The translations under genes were made by a program, and so were the position numbers. The notes under the pieces are model-generated. The model had not been told where the DNA came from, searched no databases, and worked only from the letters and a program-made list of their open reading frames with translations. From Gammaproteobacteria bacterium (GTDB lineage Bacteria; Pseudomonadota; Gammaproteobacteria; Eutrophobiales; Eutrophobiaceae), in NCBI GenBank assembly GCA_028819495.1, contig JAPPLI010000139.1, forward strand, positions 1-59,189: a stretch of DNA of 59,189 nt, given 5' to 3'. Below, one piece after another: positions 51,123 to 59,189 of this stretch. Position 1 is the stretch's first letter. Every line of letters begins with the position of its first letter.

Positions 51123-52315
51123 CCCGCATCCATTTCGCGTTTCACAGGCCGAGTAGTCTCGCCGCCTCCACGCGCAGCGGCCCCATTCCCGAAGGCCAGA
51201 ATATTCAACGCAGCATTGTGGTCTGCATTGCCCGAATAACCGCATGAGACACAAGCAAAGTCCGCCTGTGTTTTGCGGTTGTCTTTTTCAGTGTGTCCGC
51301 ACTCGTTACACTTTTGGCTGGTGTATGGCGCGGGCACTTTAATCACGTTCGATTTGTAGGACAGGCATTGCTCCAGCTTGCCCCATGCGCTGGACAGGAT
51401 TGACCTGTTCAGTCCTGCCTTCGCTTTGACATTCTTTCCCGGCTGCTTTGCCGTGCCCTTCGCGCTGGCCGTCATGCCTGCCGTGTTCAAGTCCTCCATA
51501 TAAACGACGTTGTACTTTCCTGCTATCTCCTTGCTGACGTGGTGGCACCAGTTCGTCCGTGCCTGGACAATCTTCTGTTGTGTGCGGGCATGAAGCTGTT
51601 TTGCCTTCAAATACCTGTTGGACGGCCTGATGCCTTGCTTCCTGCTTCCGGCCCGTCTCCGGCTCATCATGCGCTGATACTGACGTTTCCTTGCCTCTAA
51701 CCTGTCCTGCTTCGGCATGTCGTAGCGCGTGCCGTCAGAGAGTGTTACCTGTCCTACATTCCGGTCTATCCCCACCTCCTTAATCGGCGCGGGAGAAGCA
51801 GTGACTTTGACCTCATGGACTATGTACGCATACCAATGGCCGGCTTCATACTTAACCGTACCGGAAACAGGCTTGCTGTCAGGATAGGGATTGTTGCCGA
51901 CAAGACCCACCTGGCCGATGCGCTGAATGTGCAGGCTCTTGCCTGTCAGCTTGAACAGGCCGGAACCCAGGGGAAAGGACGGAACATGATCATATTGCCC
52001 CTTGAACTTCGGCAGGCCACCTTTGCCTTCATAGAACTTCTTATAGCCGGTTTCTATGGGTTTCAACGACAGACGGACAATCGCCATGCTGTAATCCTGT
52101 AACCAGATGGCATAATGCTTGCGCCAGATAACGAACAGCTTGCCCGTGTTGAAAAACCGGGGATTGCACTGACCATAAAAGCGGCAATCATCCCGCAACT
52201 TGCCGACAAAATGGTTCCAGGTGACACGGCAAGCCTCGGACAACCCGTGCAACCTGATAGCTTTTTCCTGCGTATGAGGATGAAGCCTGTAGCGGATTGT
52301 GCGGCAAGTTGTCAT
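51110..52315 (-). CDS. tnpB: TnpB RNA-guided nuclease
   Basis: A 401-residue TnpB. MTTCRTIRYRLHPHTQEKAI is the usual N-terminus, and the fold continues with TWNHFVGKLRDD and LPKFKGQYDHVPSF. The RuvC site is complete: Asp in EVGIDRNVG (about 186), Glu in VVYMEDLNTAG (about 273), and Asp in GNADHNAALNI (about 368). The zinc finger is CNECGHTEK...CVSCGYSG. It is therefore probably active as an omega-RNA-guided DNA endonuclease that helps keep the element in place. An extended -10 (52322-52330) lies 6 bases before the ATG. The stop codon lies in the loop of the right-end hairpin. Confidence 0.93.
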   Translation of the reverse strand: MTTCRTIRYRLHPHTQEKAIRLHGLSEACRVTWNHFVGKLRDDCRFYGQCNPRFFNTGKLFVIWRKHYAIWLQDYSMAIVRLSLKPIETGYKKFYEGKGGLPKFKGQYDHVPSFPLGSGLFKLTGKSLHIQRIGQVGLVGNNPYPDSKPVSGTVKYEAGHWYAYIVHEVKVTASPAPIKEVGIDRNVGQVTLSDGTRYDMPKQDRLEARKRQYQRMMSRRRAGSRKQGIRPSNRYLKAKQLHARTQQKIVQARTNWCHHVSKEIAGKYNVVYMEDLNTAGMTASAKGTAKQPGKNVKAKAGLNRSILSSAWGKLEQCLSYKSNVIKVPAPYTSQKCNECGHTEKDNRKTQADFACVSCGYSGNADHNAALNILAFGNGAAARGGGETTRPVKREMDAGVPH

Positions 52316-52321
52316 ACTGTA

Positions 52322-52330
52322 ATTATAGCA
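52322..52330 (-). promoter_or_regulatory. Extended -10 box immediately before tnpB
   Basis: TGCTATAAT on the minus strand is a perfect extended -10 element with TATAAT at 52327-52322. It ends 6 bases before the tnpB ATG, so the transcript would begin at or within the start codon. There is no recognisable -35, which extended -10 promoters can do without. No ribosome site is visible, consistent with leaderless translation. Confidence 0.5.
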
Positions 52331-52335
52331 AATTC

Positions 52336-52734
52336 AAAGAGTTATTTCACTTCTGAACTATCGTATATAATTCATATTACGTTCATTGTGCCACTGGAAC
52401 AATCGGGCAGTTAGGCCACCGCAACGTGCTTCTTCCGCCTTCTCTGTTCAGTAATAGCACCCCGACCGCATTGATAGACGCGTGGCAGGGACAGGTGAAG
52501 CAAAGCCAGATTCATGTAAGTAGAATTGCACCGCGCCACTGGATACCCGGGTTGACATTTGTTCAAAACGGGGGAAAAAATTTCATGTCCGGCGGAAACG
52601 ATAACAAACCGCGTAGCCCGAGGCTTAGGATGAATTGCATTGCAGTATTACCTCAATTTACAAACACAGTGTCCTTTATGCAGTATCTAAACATAATCTT
52701 TCCGGCTGTCAGTCTGCCGGATATCGGGTTTCAG
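52336..52734. other. Gap between tnpB and the AAA ATPase gene
   Basis: No credible gene. The left end of the IS element and the former dadA promoter region should lie here. A weak hairpin, CCGGC (52702-52706) with GCCGG (52716-52720), follows the ATPase gene's 3' end on the minus strand and may terminate it. The rest is moderately AT-rich. Confidence 0.5.
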
Positions 52735-53889
52735 TTACAAAGCTGATTTGGCCAATACATAATCCATCAGGCTGGGAATGCCCGGTTCCAACATCACGTC
52801 ATCCGGCGGCGCCCAGACGTAGCCCTGTCCCTGCAACGCGGAACTGATGGTTTTGGTCATTTCCGCGGAAGGTTTTTCCGGCAAGGCATCAGCGATGGCC
52901 TGCCTGAACTCGCTGTCACTCAGACTTTCCCGCTCGGTGAATGCCAATGCGACGGTGCGCGCAGCCGGCAGTAACTCGGACTGTTCGATCTGACGGTAAC
53001 GGACCGCGTAAAATCCATTTTTGCTCCGCTCAAATTCAGGTCTGGCGGCAGCGAATACAGCCATATCAATCCATTCAATGACACCTTTCCCTGTTGGTTC
53101 GGCGGCGCTTCGAGCCTGGTCCCAGAGCGCTTTCCCCCATAACTGCAGGAAGTAAGGGTAGCGCTGGCTTTCGGCTACGACTTCCTCCAGCGCCTCAGAC
53201 GTAAAACTAATGCCCTGTTCAGCCAGAGGCCGCTCCAGGGCCGCGGCGCTGGCGCCCGCATCCAGGCGACCAATGCCGGCAATTGGTTGGCAACGCTCCC
53301 AGAAGGTGGCGCTCAGGCTGTTCAGCTTGTCGTACAGGTTGGGTGTGCCTGCCAGTATCAGCAGGAAAGGCGCTTCGACAGAGATCTCCTGCGCCGTATT
53401 CAGTAGCGCCTGTCCCTCGCTCGCGCCAAGATTTTGCGCCTCATCCAGCAATACTACCAGGGGTGTCTTGCGGCAACGCTGCGCCAACAGCCGGGTAAGC
53501 GAAGCAGGGCGTCCACCAAGCTCCCAGCCCAGTTGACCGATTCCAAGGGACAAGGATAGCGTATCAGGCAACAGCGATTGAAAACGCTCCGGCGGCGCTA
53601 ATTCCGTGGCCAGCGCGTCCAGGTCGGGAATCTTGTCCGGCGTTAACCAGACCCCGTCTATGCCGGGTTCGACCCGTTCTATTTCCTGCTTGAACCAGCG
53701 CAACAACGCCGTTTTGCCATTGCCCCGTGGACCGATCAAAACCTTGCCCGACGCCGGCGAGACCCCTGTTTGCAGGCAGGCTAATGCTTGTTTCAGATCA
53801 TGTTGTTGAGCATCGCGCCCTGCCAGATAAGGAGGCAACGTACCCCAGCCGGGCCGGAACAATTCAGGCTGAAGGTCAGAGGGTGGCAT
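52735..53889 (-). CDS. AAA-family ATPase of unknown role
   Basis: A 384-residue P-loop ATPase. Walker A GPRGNGKT is at about 55-62. Walker B VVLLDEAQ is near 150, followed by a sensor-1-like LLILAGTPNL. The C-terminal part is helical (FYAVRYRQIEQSELLPAART, FRQAIADALPEKP). The style is that of orphan AAA_16/STAND-like or MoxR-type helper ATPases found near mobile genes. The start MPPSDLQPE at 53889 is preferred; the longer frame has an atypical N-terminus. It stands alone between the tnpB element and a DUF262 gene. No effector partner is evident. Confidence 0.85.
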   Translation of the reverse strand: MPPSDLQPELFRPGWGTLPPYLAGRDAQQHDLKQALACLQTGVSPASGKVLIGPRGNGKTALLRWFKQEIERVEPGIDGVWLTPDKIPDLDALATELAPPERFQSLLPDTLSLSLGIGQLGWELGGRPASLTRLLAQRCRKTPLVVLLDEAQNLGASEGQALLNTAQEISVEAPFLLILAGTPNLYDKLNSLSATFWERCQPIAGIGRLDAGASAAALERPLAEQGISFTSEALEEVVAESQRYPYFLQLWGKALWDQARSAAEPTGKGVIEWIDMAVFAAARPEFERSKNGFYAVRYRQIEQSELLPAARTVALAFTERESLSDSEFRQAIADALPEKPSAEMTKTISSALQGQGYVWAPPDDVMLEPGIPSLMDYVLAKSAL

Positions 53890-54338
53890 GGCTGCAAGCC
53901 TAGCAAATTTGCATCCATGCCGCAACGTCAACCCTCAACTCGTATCTGAAGTAATGTCCCGAACAGGCCAACCTGGCCAAGACCTTGCTAGCGGCCCTGG
54001 CGTCGTAGTGCTTGCCGCCATTATTTGGCGAACAGTACGCGGACTGTGTCAAGCTGATCTGGTGTATTGGGCGGCGTGTAGTAAGTTGGCACTTGGCATG
54101 ACGTATCTTATGTATAATGTGCGATGATTGTATCACCCGCAAGGGGTTAATGCGTGCTTGACGGGCAGCATGCATAACAGGATGTCAAACAAACACCTGA
54201 GGGGATCAAAAAGCCCGATTAATCGTGCAACCGGGATACAGACAGTCGCCGGTTATTATGTAAACACACACGAAGACCTGCTGGCCTTCTCACAAAGGCA
54301 AAACGCTTAGGAGCGTCAAAAAATAGAGATTCCTGCAA
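53890..54338. other. Divergent intergenic region upstream of the DUF262 gene
   Basis: About 450 bases between the divergent ATPase and DUF262 genes. A TATAAT lies at about 54113-54118 with a loosely spaced TTGGCA upstream, a possible plus-strand promoter. A 60-codon frame at 54128-54310 has no recognisable features and is probably chance. The composition shifts from GC-rich on the left to AT-rich at the right edge. I see no RNA gene or repeat. Confidence 0.45.
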
Positions 54339-56108
54339 ATGAATTTCACTGACCGAATACGTCCCACAGATAAAGGGATAACCACATATTTGGATGAGCT
54401 TGTACATCTTGATTTTCAAATCCCCACCTTTCAAAGAGAGGTAGTTTGGGAAAAAGAGAATGTCAAAAAACTGTGGGATAGTATTTATAAATTTTATCCA
54501 CTGGGAAGTATCTTAGTATGGAAGACAGACATAAAGCTGCAAAATCATAGAAAAATTGGTGGACACAAAATAGCTGATGGTGAATTCAATAGGAGTGAAT
54601 ACCAGTATATTCTTGATGGCCAACAAAGAACCACATCATTATTAACTTCTTTATATGGCGGCACTATTGAAGGTCAAGGTGGTTTCGATCCTACTTTATA
54701 CCTTGATTTAGCCATAGAAGATAAAACAGAAACGGATGATGATAGCTATAAGAAAAGATTTTTGTACTGGGAAGAAATTGATGACAGAGATGGGGATTTC
54801 AAGTGGAATATTGTTAGAAAAAATAAATTTGAATCTGGCCTGATTGTCAAATTATTAGATATAAAAAATAATTTCGGTGATATAGAAAGAACAATAGTAG
54901 AAAATGAGCGGGAGAATTATAAAGATTACTACCACCCAATAAGAGAACAATTGAGAAGACTGAAACAAGTTCTCGATAATTATCGGCTATCATTTATTGA
55001 ACTAAAAGGAATTCAGGTCTCCGAGGTATGCCAAATATTTGAAAGGATAAATCAAGCAGGCAAACCACTGGATATTTTTGATATTGTTGTAGCCAAGACA
55101 TTTCGTCCAGAAGCCGATGGTGATAATGGGTTTTATCTGAGGGACTATATTGACAATTTTAGAAAAACAAACAACAGCAATTTTTTGCATATTAGCAATT
55201 TTGATTATCTCCAGATCATTGCTATATTAATTAGGCAGAACATCGAATATTCGGGAATATGGAATATAACTCCACGCTATCTCAATGATATAAAAACCGA
55301 ACAGATAGAGAAAATATGGGAGCCAGCCCAGAAAGCAATAAACAAGACTTTCGATTTCTTTGAAAACACGCTAAATCTTAAAGGTCCGCAATTAATACCA
55401 TATAGATATTTTTATATTACAATCGCATCGTATTTTTATGGGAACCATGATCCAGACTATGATTTCCTGAAGAAATATTTTTGGTTTTATAGCTTTCATA
55501 ACGATGATTTGCTTAGTAATACAGGAGATGTTAATACTCATATTCAGTTTCTAGATAAACAAAAAAATAATTCGGAATATGAATTTAATCGCTTTCTGAT
55601 CGACAAAGAAACTTTAAGAAATTCGTCTTATAGTTCAAAAGGTCGATTATCCAGAGCTATACTCTCGCTTTATGCAAGTAAACAACCCAAGGATTGGAAA
55701 TATACCGACAGAAATGTAATTGTGGATAATTTCTTTTTTTCCACAGACAGACCAAATCTACATCATATATTTCCAACCAATTATATTTCCCAAAATCCGG
55801 GTAACAATATATTAGATAATAATAGTTTAATGAATATTGCATATTTAACCCAGATTACCAATTTGGAAATTAGTGACAAAAATCCGCTTATTTATATCCG
55901 AGATTACGATAGTAACTCAGATTTTGAAGAAGCTATAAAATCCCACATGCTGCCATATGAACTTTTAGAATGGGCAAGGCTAGAAAATATGCCCGTCGAT
56001 GCGCTAGATCAGTTTATTGAAAAAAGGGTTACTCTCATTATAGAGGAACTAAAAAGAATTATGAGCGGGACTAACTTTGAAGTTCTCGATACAAAAGAAA
56101 AGAGCTAA
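54339..56108 (+). CDS. DUF262 family protein (GmrSD-like N-terminal domain)
   Basis: A 589-residue protein. IPTFQREVVWEKENVKKLWD and YPLGSILVWK are the DUF262 N-terminal motifs. YILDGQQRTTSLLTSLYGG is its signature (DGQQR) near residue 90. A C-terminal LHHIFPTNYI near 475 resembles the HxxP element that DUF1524/HNH-type nuclease domains carry in GmrSD enzymes. DUF262 domains bind or hydrolyse nucleotides in type IV restriction and other anti-phage systems. The gene is far more AT-rich than all its neighbours and full of Lys/Asn/Ile codons, a strong sign of recent transfer. Defence is plausible, but this gene has no partner beside it. Confidence 0.88.
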   Translation: MNFTDRIRPTDKGITTYLDELVHLDFQIPTFQREVVWEKENVKKLWDSIYKFYPLGSILVWKTDIKLQNHRKIGGHKIADGEFNRSEYQYILDGQQRTTSLLTSLYGGTIEGQGGFDPTLYLDLAIEDKTETDDDSYKKRFLYWEEIDDRDGDFKWNIVRKNKFESGLIVKLLDIKNNFGDIERTIVENERENYKDYYHPIREQLRRLKQVLDNYRLSFIELKGIQVSEVCQIFERINQAGKPLDIFDIVVAKTFRPEADGDNGFYLRDYIDNFRKTNNSNFLHISNFDYLQIIAILIRQNIEYSGIWNITPRYLNDIKTEQIEKIWEPAQKAINKTFDFFENTLNLKGPQLIPYRYFYITIASYFYGNHDPDYDFLKKYFWFYSFHNDDLLSNTGDVNTHIQFLDKQKNNSEYEFNRFLIDKETLRNSSYSSKGRLSRAILSLYASKQPKDWKYTDRNVIVDNFFFSTDRPNLHHIFPTNYISQNPGNNILDNNSLMNIAYLTQITNLEISDKNPLIYIRDYDSNSDFEEAIKSHMLPYELLEWARLENMPVDALDQFIEKRVTLIIEELKRIMSGTNFEVLDTKEKS

Positions 56109-56177
56109 CAACAGCCTACTAAATCCAGCAAGATAAATTTTGTAAATCCATAGAGTTATCGGGTTATTCAGGGACGA

Positions 56178-57917
56178 CTAATTTCTCCGGTAAATTGTAA
56201 CGCCCTCTTTTATCGTTTCGATTACTTGAATATCCTTGATAGTCAGCGCATCGACCTCTAGCGGATTGTCGGAGAGGATTACCATGTCCGCCAGTTTCCC
56301 CGCTTCCAGGCTGCCTTTGCTGTCTTCTTCAAAATACTGGTAAGCGCCGTTTATGGTAATGGCTTTCAGGGCTTCGCTGACGGGAATCCTCTGTTCCTCC
56401 CCCAGGGTCTGCCCGCTGCGGGTCAGGCGGTTTACTGCGGACCAGACCAGCCGCATCATGTCCGGCGGCACGACCGGCGCATCGTTATGTATCGTATAGG
56501 GCACGCCGCGGGCGAGGGTGGAGGCCAGGGGACTGATACGCGGCCCTCGTGCCGGCCCCAGCACCGAGTCCCGGTGCCAGTCGCCCCAGAAGAAGGTATG
56601 TGCGACAAAGTAGGAAGGCATGATGTGTTCCGTCTTCATCATGTCGATTTGATCGTCGCGGGCGGTCTGGGCATGAATCATAACGGTGCGGCGGTCCGCT
56701 TTTCCATGCAATTCGTTGGCTTTTTGTACTGCCGCAATTAATTGGTCCGCGGCCGCATCGCCATTGGCATGGGCAATCACCGGCACACCCTTGCCGAAAA
56801 AGTCTTTGACATAGTCATTGACCGCCTCATCACTCAGTATCGGGTAACCCCGGTAATCGGCTGTCCGCCCTTCCGGCGGGACATGGTACGGCTCCGTAAG
56901 CCACGCCGTCTTGCCCTGTGGAGATCCGTCCAGGCCGAGCTTGACGCCGCCGATGCGAAAATGCCCGGTATAATCCCGCGAGAAGGGAAACTGTCCATCC
57001 AGCACGGAAGCATGCAGATACCAGGGATACGCCACCACGTCCAGCTTCAGCAGCCCCTGCCCGGCAGCCTGCTGCAAGGTCTGCAAATCGACCGGGGATG
57101 ACGCGCCGTTCTGCACGGTGGTAATGCCGAAACCCGCGTAATAGTCCTGCGCCCGCTCCAGTAATCCCAGGCGGCTCGACACGTCGTGCACCGGCAACAG
57201 GTCGAAATAAACCCGGTACACTGCGCTTTCCTCCAGGACGCCGTTCGGCTCATTGCTGTCTTTTACGCGGCGGATAACACCACCTTCAGGATTTTCCGTC
57301 TCAGCCGAGATGCCGGCCAGTTCCAGGCACATTGAGTTACATGCCATCAGGTGGCCGGATACGTGCCAGGCCATGATGGGATGTTCTTTGGATACCCGGT
57401 CCAGGTCGAAGCGGTCGGGGTGGCGCTGTTCCGCCAGCAACGAATCATCGTAACCGGCTGCCATGATCCACTCGCCCTTCGGCGTCCGGGAGGCCCTTTC
57501 CGCCAACAGGCGCTGAATGTCGGAAATGTTCCGGACTTCCCCTACCGGCGGAGAGGCGACGTTTTCAAACGCCATGAAAGAAATGACCGCGCTGATATGG
57601 CCGTGACTGTCGATAAATCCCGGCAGCATGGCGTTACCGGCCAGGCGCCTGACCACGGCATCGGCGCCGGCGGCTGCCTCCACTTCGGAACGACTACCTA
57701 CTGCCAGTATCCTGCCGCCCCGCATTGCCAGCGCTTCGACAACGGGCCGGTCGTCATCCATGGTCAGTATGTTGCCGCCCAGGAAAACCGTTGTCTTTGC
57801 GGCAGTCTCATCTGCGGCTTCAACCGCGTTACCGGATACTGCGAGCAGTATGAGCAGGGCAATGACAATAACACCCCTCCCGTCATTCTTTACCATTTTG
57901 CACAAGGTTTTGCTCAT
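56178..57917 (-). CDS. YtcJ-like amidohydrolase family 3 protein (exported)
   Basis: A 579-residue amidohydrolase. MSKTLCKMVKNDGRG and VIVIALLILLAVSGNAVEA form a signal peptide. KTTVFLGGNILTMDDDRPVV begins the mature protein. GFIDSHGHISAV holds the HXH metal site near residue 105. VMIHAQTARDDQIDMMKTEH and GVPYTIHNDAPVVPPDMMRL are later family motifs. GSLEAGKLADMVILSDNPLE ends the fold. YtcJ-like enzymes hydrolyse amides and related compounds; the natural substrate is unknown. The start at 57917 overlaps the MFS transporter's stop (TGATG), which fixes it and shows coupling. A longer open frame upstream is only that gene read in another frame. Confidence 0.9.
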   Translation of the reverse strand: MSKTLCKMVKNDGRGVIVIALLILLAVSGNAVEAADETAAKTTVFLGGNILTMDDDRPVVEALAMRGGRILAVGSRSEVEAAAGADAVVRRLAGNAMLPGFIDSHGHISAVISFMAFENVASPPVGEVRNISDIQRLLAERASRTPKGEWIMAAGYDDSLLAEQRHPDRFDLDRVSKEHPIMAWHVSGHLMACNSMCLELAGISAETENPEGGVIRRVKDSNEPNGVLEESAVYRVYFDLLPVHDVSSRLGLLERAQDYYAGFGITTVQNGASSPVDLQTLQQAAGQGLLKLDVVAYPWYLHASVLDGQFPFSRDYTGHFRIGGVKLGLDGSPQGKTAWLTEPYHVPPEGRTADYRGYPILSDEAVNDYVKDFFGKGVPVIAHANGDAAADQLIAAVQKANELHGKADRRTVMIHAQTARDDQIDMMKTEHIMPSYFVAHTFFWGDWHRDSVLGPARGPRISPLASTLARGVPYTIHNDAPVVPPDMMRLVWSAVNRLTRSGQTLGEEQRIPVSEALKAITINGAYQYFEEDSKGSLEAGKLADMVILSDNPLEVDALTIKDIQVIETIKEGVTIYRRN

Positions 57918-59173
57918 CAGGGTCGAATAACCTCCTTCGCCGTTCCGAATAACAGCCATACTATTGCACCGACCACATGCACCGCAGCGGCCAGGGCGAA
58001 CGCGGCAACATAAGTGCCGCTGATACCCACCAGCCAGCCGGTTACCGCCACGCCGATGATCCCCGGTATGGTGCCGAACGTGTTGCTGATGCTCCACAGG
58101 ATATCGCTGTGCCGGGGCGCCATTTCCAGCGCGGCCGGGGCGAAACCCGAATAACACACCCCCAGGCAGGCCAGCGCGCCGCACATGGTCGACACCGCAA
58201 CCAGGGGCGTGGCAGCGCTGCCCGCGGCAAACAGGAACAGGGCCGAACCGCCCAGCCCGATGGTCTGGGCGATCTTGCGCAGCCGGGTTGCATCCATGCC
58301 GCCTGCAAGCGCCCGATCCGCCAGCCACCCGGCGATGTTCATGGCGAAGAACATGGACAGCCAGGGCGCCATGGAATACAGGCCTGAGCCGACTATGGAA
58401 ATTCCCTGGGTGTCATAGAAATAGCTGGGCAGCCAGGCCAGGGCGACGTACAGGCCCCAGTTGGTGCAGAAATTGGTAATTATCAGCGCCCAGGCCGCCC
58501 GGTGGGAAAAGATGAGGCGCCAAGGGATGTCCTTATTGCGCGAGTCGTCCTGCCTGACCCCGGCAAGCAACCCGAGTTCCGCTTCCGTGATATCCGGGTG
58601 CTCGCCGGGGCTGTTACTGACAAACCAGAACCAGAACACGGCCCAGATAAATCCCAGTACCGCAAAACTGTAGAACGCCATGGGCCAGCCGAACTCAACG
58701 ATGATCCAGCCGGTGACCAGCAGGGTGAACAGGGTGCCGACGATTGCCCCGCTGGAAAAAAAGGCGACGGCCCGGGCCCTTTCATCGGGCGGCACCCAGC
58801 GGCTGAACAGGTTCAATACCGCCGGCGCCACCGAGGCCTCGCCGACGCCCAGCAGTATCCTGGCGCCCAGCAACAGGACCAGCGATCCGGTAAATGCGGC
58901 CAGCGGCGTCAACAGGGTGAAGCCGGACCACAGGATGACCGCGATGCCCAGCACGATTTTCCCGCCGTAGCGGTTTGCCAGCCAGCCGCCGAGTACCTGG
59001 AAGAAGAAGTAACCGATAAAAAAAGAAGACAACACCAGGCCCTTGGTCGCGTCGGACCAGCCCAGGTCGTCCTGCATCTGGATTGCGGCAACGGAAATAT
59101 TAACCCGGTCGGTATAGGCGATGACCATGGCGAGAAAACAAAGCCCTACCAGGGTAAAGCGCCTGGGCCACAT
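57917..59173 (-). CDS. MFS transporter, ACS (anion:cation symporter)-like; possibly cut at window edge
   Basis: A protein of about 418 residues with twelve predicted spans. RFTLVGLCFLAMVIAYTDRV and SVAAIQMQDDLGWSDATKGL give the first span and the characteristic NISVA-type start of ACS-family transporters. FQVLGGWLANRYGGK is the MFS loop 2-3 motif. RILLGVGEASVAPAVLNLFS and PPDERARAVAFFSSGAIVGT continue the N-half. The family takes up organic anions such as hexuronates, phthalate or allantoate. ATG 59173 (MWPRRF) is the likely start, with a TTG three codons before it; the true start could lie past the window end. It is coupled to the exported amidohydrolase and probably imports its product. Confidence 0.85.
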   Translation of the reverse strand: MWPRRFTLVGLCFLAMVIAYTDRVNISVAAIQMQDDLGWSDATKGLVLSSFFIGYFFFQVLGGWLANRYGGKIVLGIAVILWSGFTLLTPLAAFTGSLVLLLGARILLGVGEASVAPAVLNLFSRWVPPDERARAVAFFSSGAIVGTLFTLLVTGWIIVEFGWPMAFYSFAVLGFIWAVFWFWFVSNSPGEHPDITEAELGLLAGVRQDDSRNKDIPWRLIFSHRAAWALIITNFCTNWGLYVALAWLPSYFYDTQGISIVGSGLYSMAPWLSMFFAMNIAGWLADRALAGGMDATRLRKIAQTIGLGGSALFLFAAGSAATPLVAVSTMCGALACLGVCYSGFAPAALEMAPRHSDILWSISNTFGTIPGIIGVAVTGWLVGISGTYVAAFALAAAVHVVGAIVWLLFGTAKEVIRP

Positions 59174-59189
59174 GTTCTGCAAGGTTATT

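Larger units (their letters stand above)
51099..52330 (-). mobile_element. tnpB-only IS200/IS605-type (IS1341-group) element
   Basis: The element has tnpB but no tnpA, as in the non-autonomous IS1341 group. The right end is set by the hairpin at 51099-51122 and adjoins dadA. The left end is not resolved: no matching left hairpin was found, and it may extend to about 52400. There are no terminal inverted repeats or target duplication, as expected for this family. Mobility would depend on a TnpA from elsewhere. Confidence 0.75.

Noticed and set aside
54128..54310. A 60-codon frame before the DUF262 gene
   Set aside because: No domain, no clear ribosome site, and unremarkable composition.
57918..58328. 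A 137-residue N-terminal extension of the amidohydrolase
   Set aside because: It is the transporter gene read in another frame. The coupled TGATG start at 57917 with its signal peptide is preferred.

Overview
The window looks like chromosome of a heterotrophic member of the Pseudomonadota, most likely an uncultured Gammaproteobacterium. Supporting signs are a TonB-dependent receptor with an EEIIVTATKR-type TonB box, fused indolepyruvate:ferredoxin oxidoreductases of about 1,160 residues, a MaeB-type malic enzyme, periplasmic PQQ dehydrogenases, AraC and HipB-like regulators, and REP-type palindromes. No rRNA, tRNA, CRISPR array or prophage was recognised. Lineage is an inference.

Left end (1-2.9 kb): after 0.6 kb without a recognisable gene come an RDD membrane protein and, on the minus strand, a compact run of five very small genes. 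They encode a secreted protein, a 59-residue soluble protein, a twin-CX3C lipoprotein and two tiny membrane proteins. A HipB-like repressor precedes them. Its promoter has consensus -35 and -10 boxes and lies under three identical palindromic operators spaced exactly 27 bp apart. Three of the five genes are under 60 codons and easily missed.

2.9-15.3 kb: central metabolism and acyl-CoA chemistry. It holds maeB, metY, a CoA-binding protein, an acyl-CoA ligase and a PaaABCD-like di-iron oxygenase. That oxygenase has PaaD split into two genes, no PaaE, and a separate divergent [2Fe-2S] ferredoxin. A MaoC-like protein, a family III CoA-transferase/racemase and an isovaleryl-CoA-dehydrogenase-type enzyme follow.

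15.3-34 kb: an amino-acid/imine and quinoprotein region. It holds an AraC regulator, an ornithine-cyclodeaminase-like enzyme, two RidA proteins, an NmrA-like reductase, a tandem pair of Asp/Glu-racemase-family enzymes, a DAO-family oxidase, a YkvI-like transporter and an acyl-CoA dehydrogenase. It also has three PQQ enzymes, a TonB receptor and a crotonase. The two cytochrome-c-fused PQQ enzymes are collinear paralogues with a histidine where the catalytic aspartate is expected.

34-51 kb: two closely related indolepyruvate oxidoreductase genes in opposite orientation flank further acyl-CoA and amino-acid genes. One six-gene operon (ACAD, Cys-less thiolase fold, DUF35, MaoC, MaoC, IOR) resembles the steroid side-chain aldolase set. 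On the other side are DAO and LldD-type flavoproteins, RidA, a D-aminoacylase and a DadA-type dehydrogenase. Together, and as inference, this suggests funnelling of (D-)amino acids or hydroxy acids through imines and 2-oxo acids to acyl-CoAs.

51-56 kb: an accessory patch. A tnpB-only IS200/IS605-type element sits against the 5' end of dadA, which has no normal start codon. Beyond it are an AAA ATPase and a strikingly AT-rich DUF262 protein. The right end (56-59 kb) has a YtcJ-like amidohydrolase translationally coupled to an MFS transporter that runs to the window edge.
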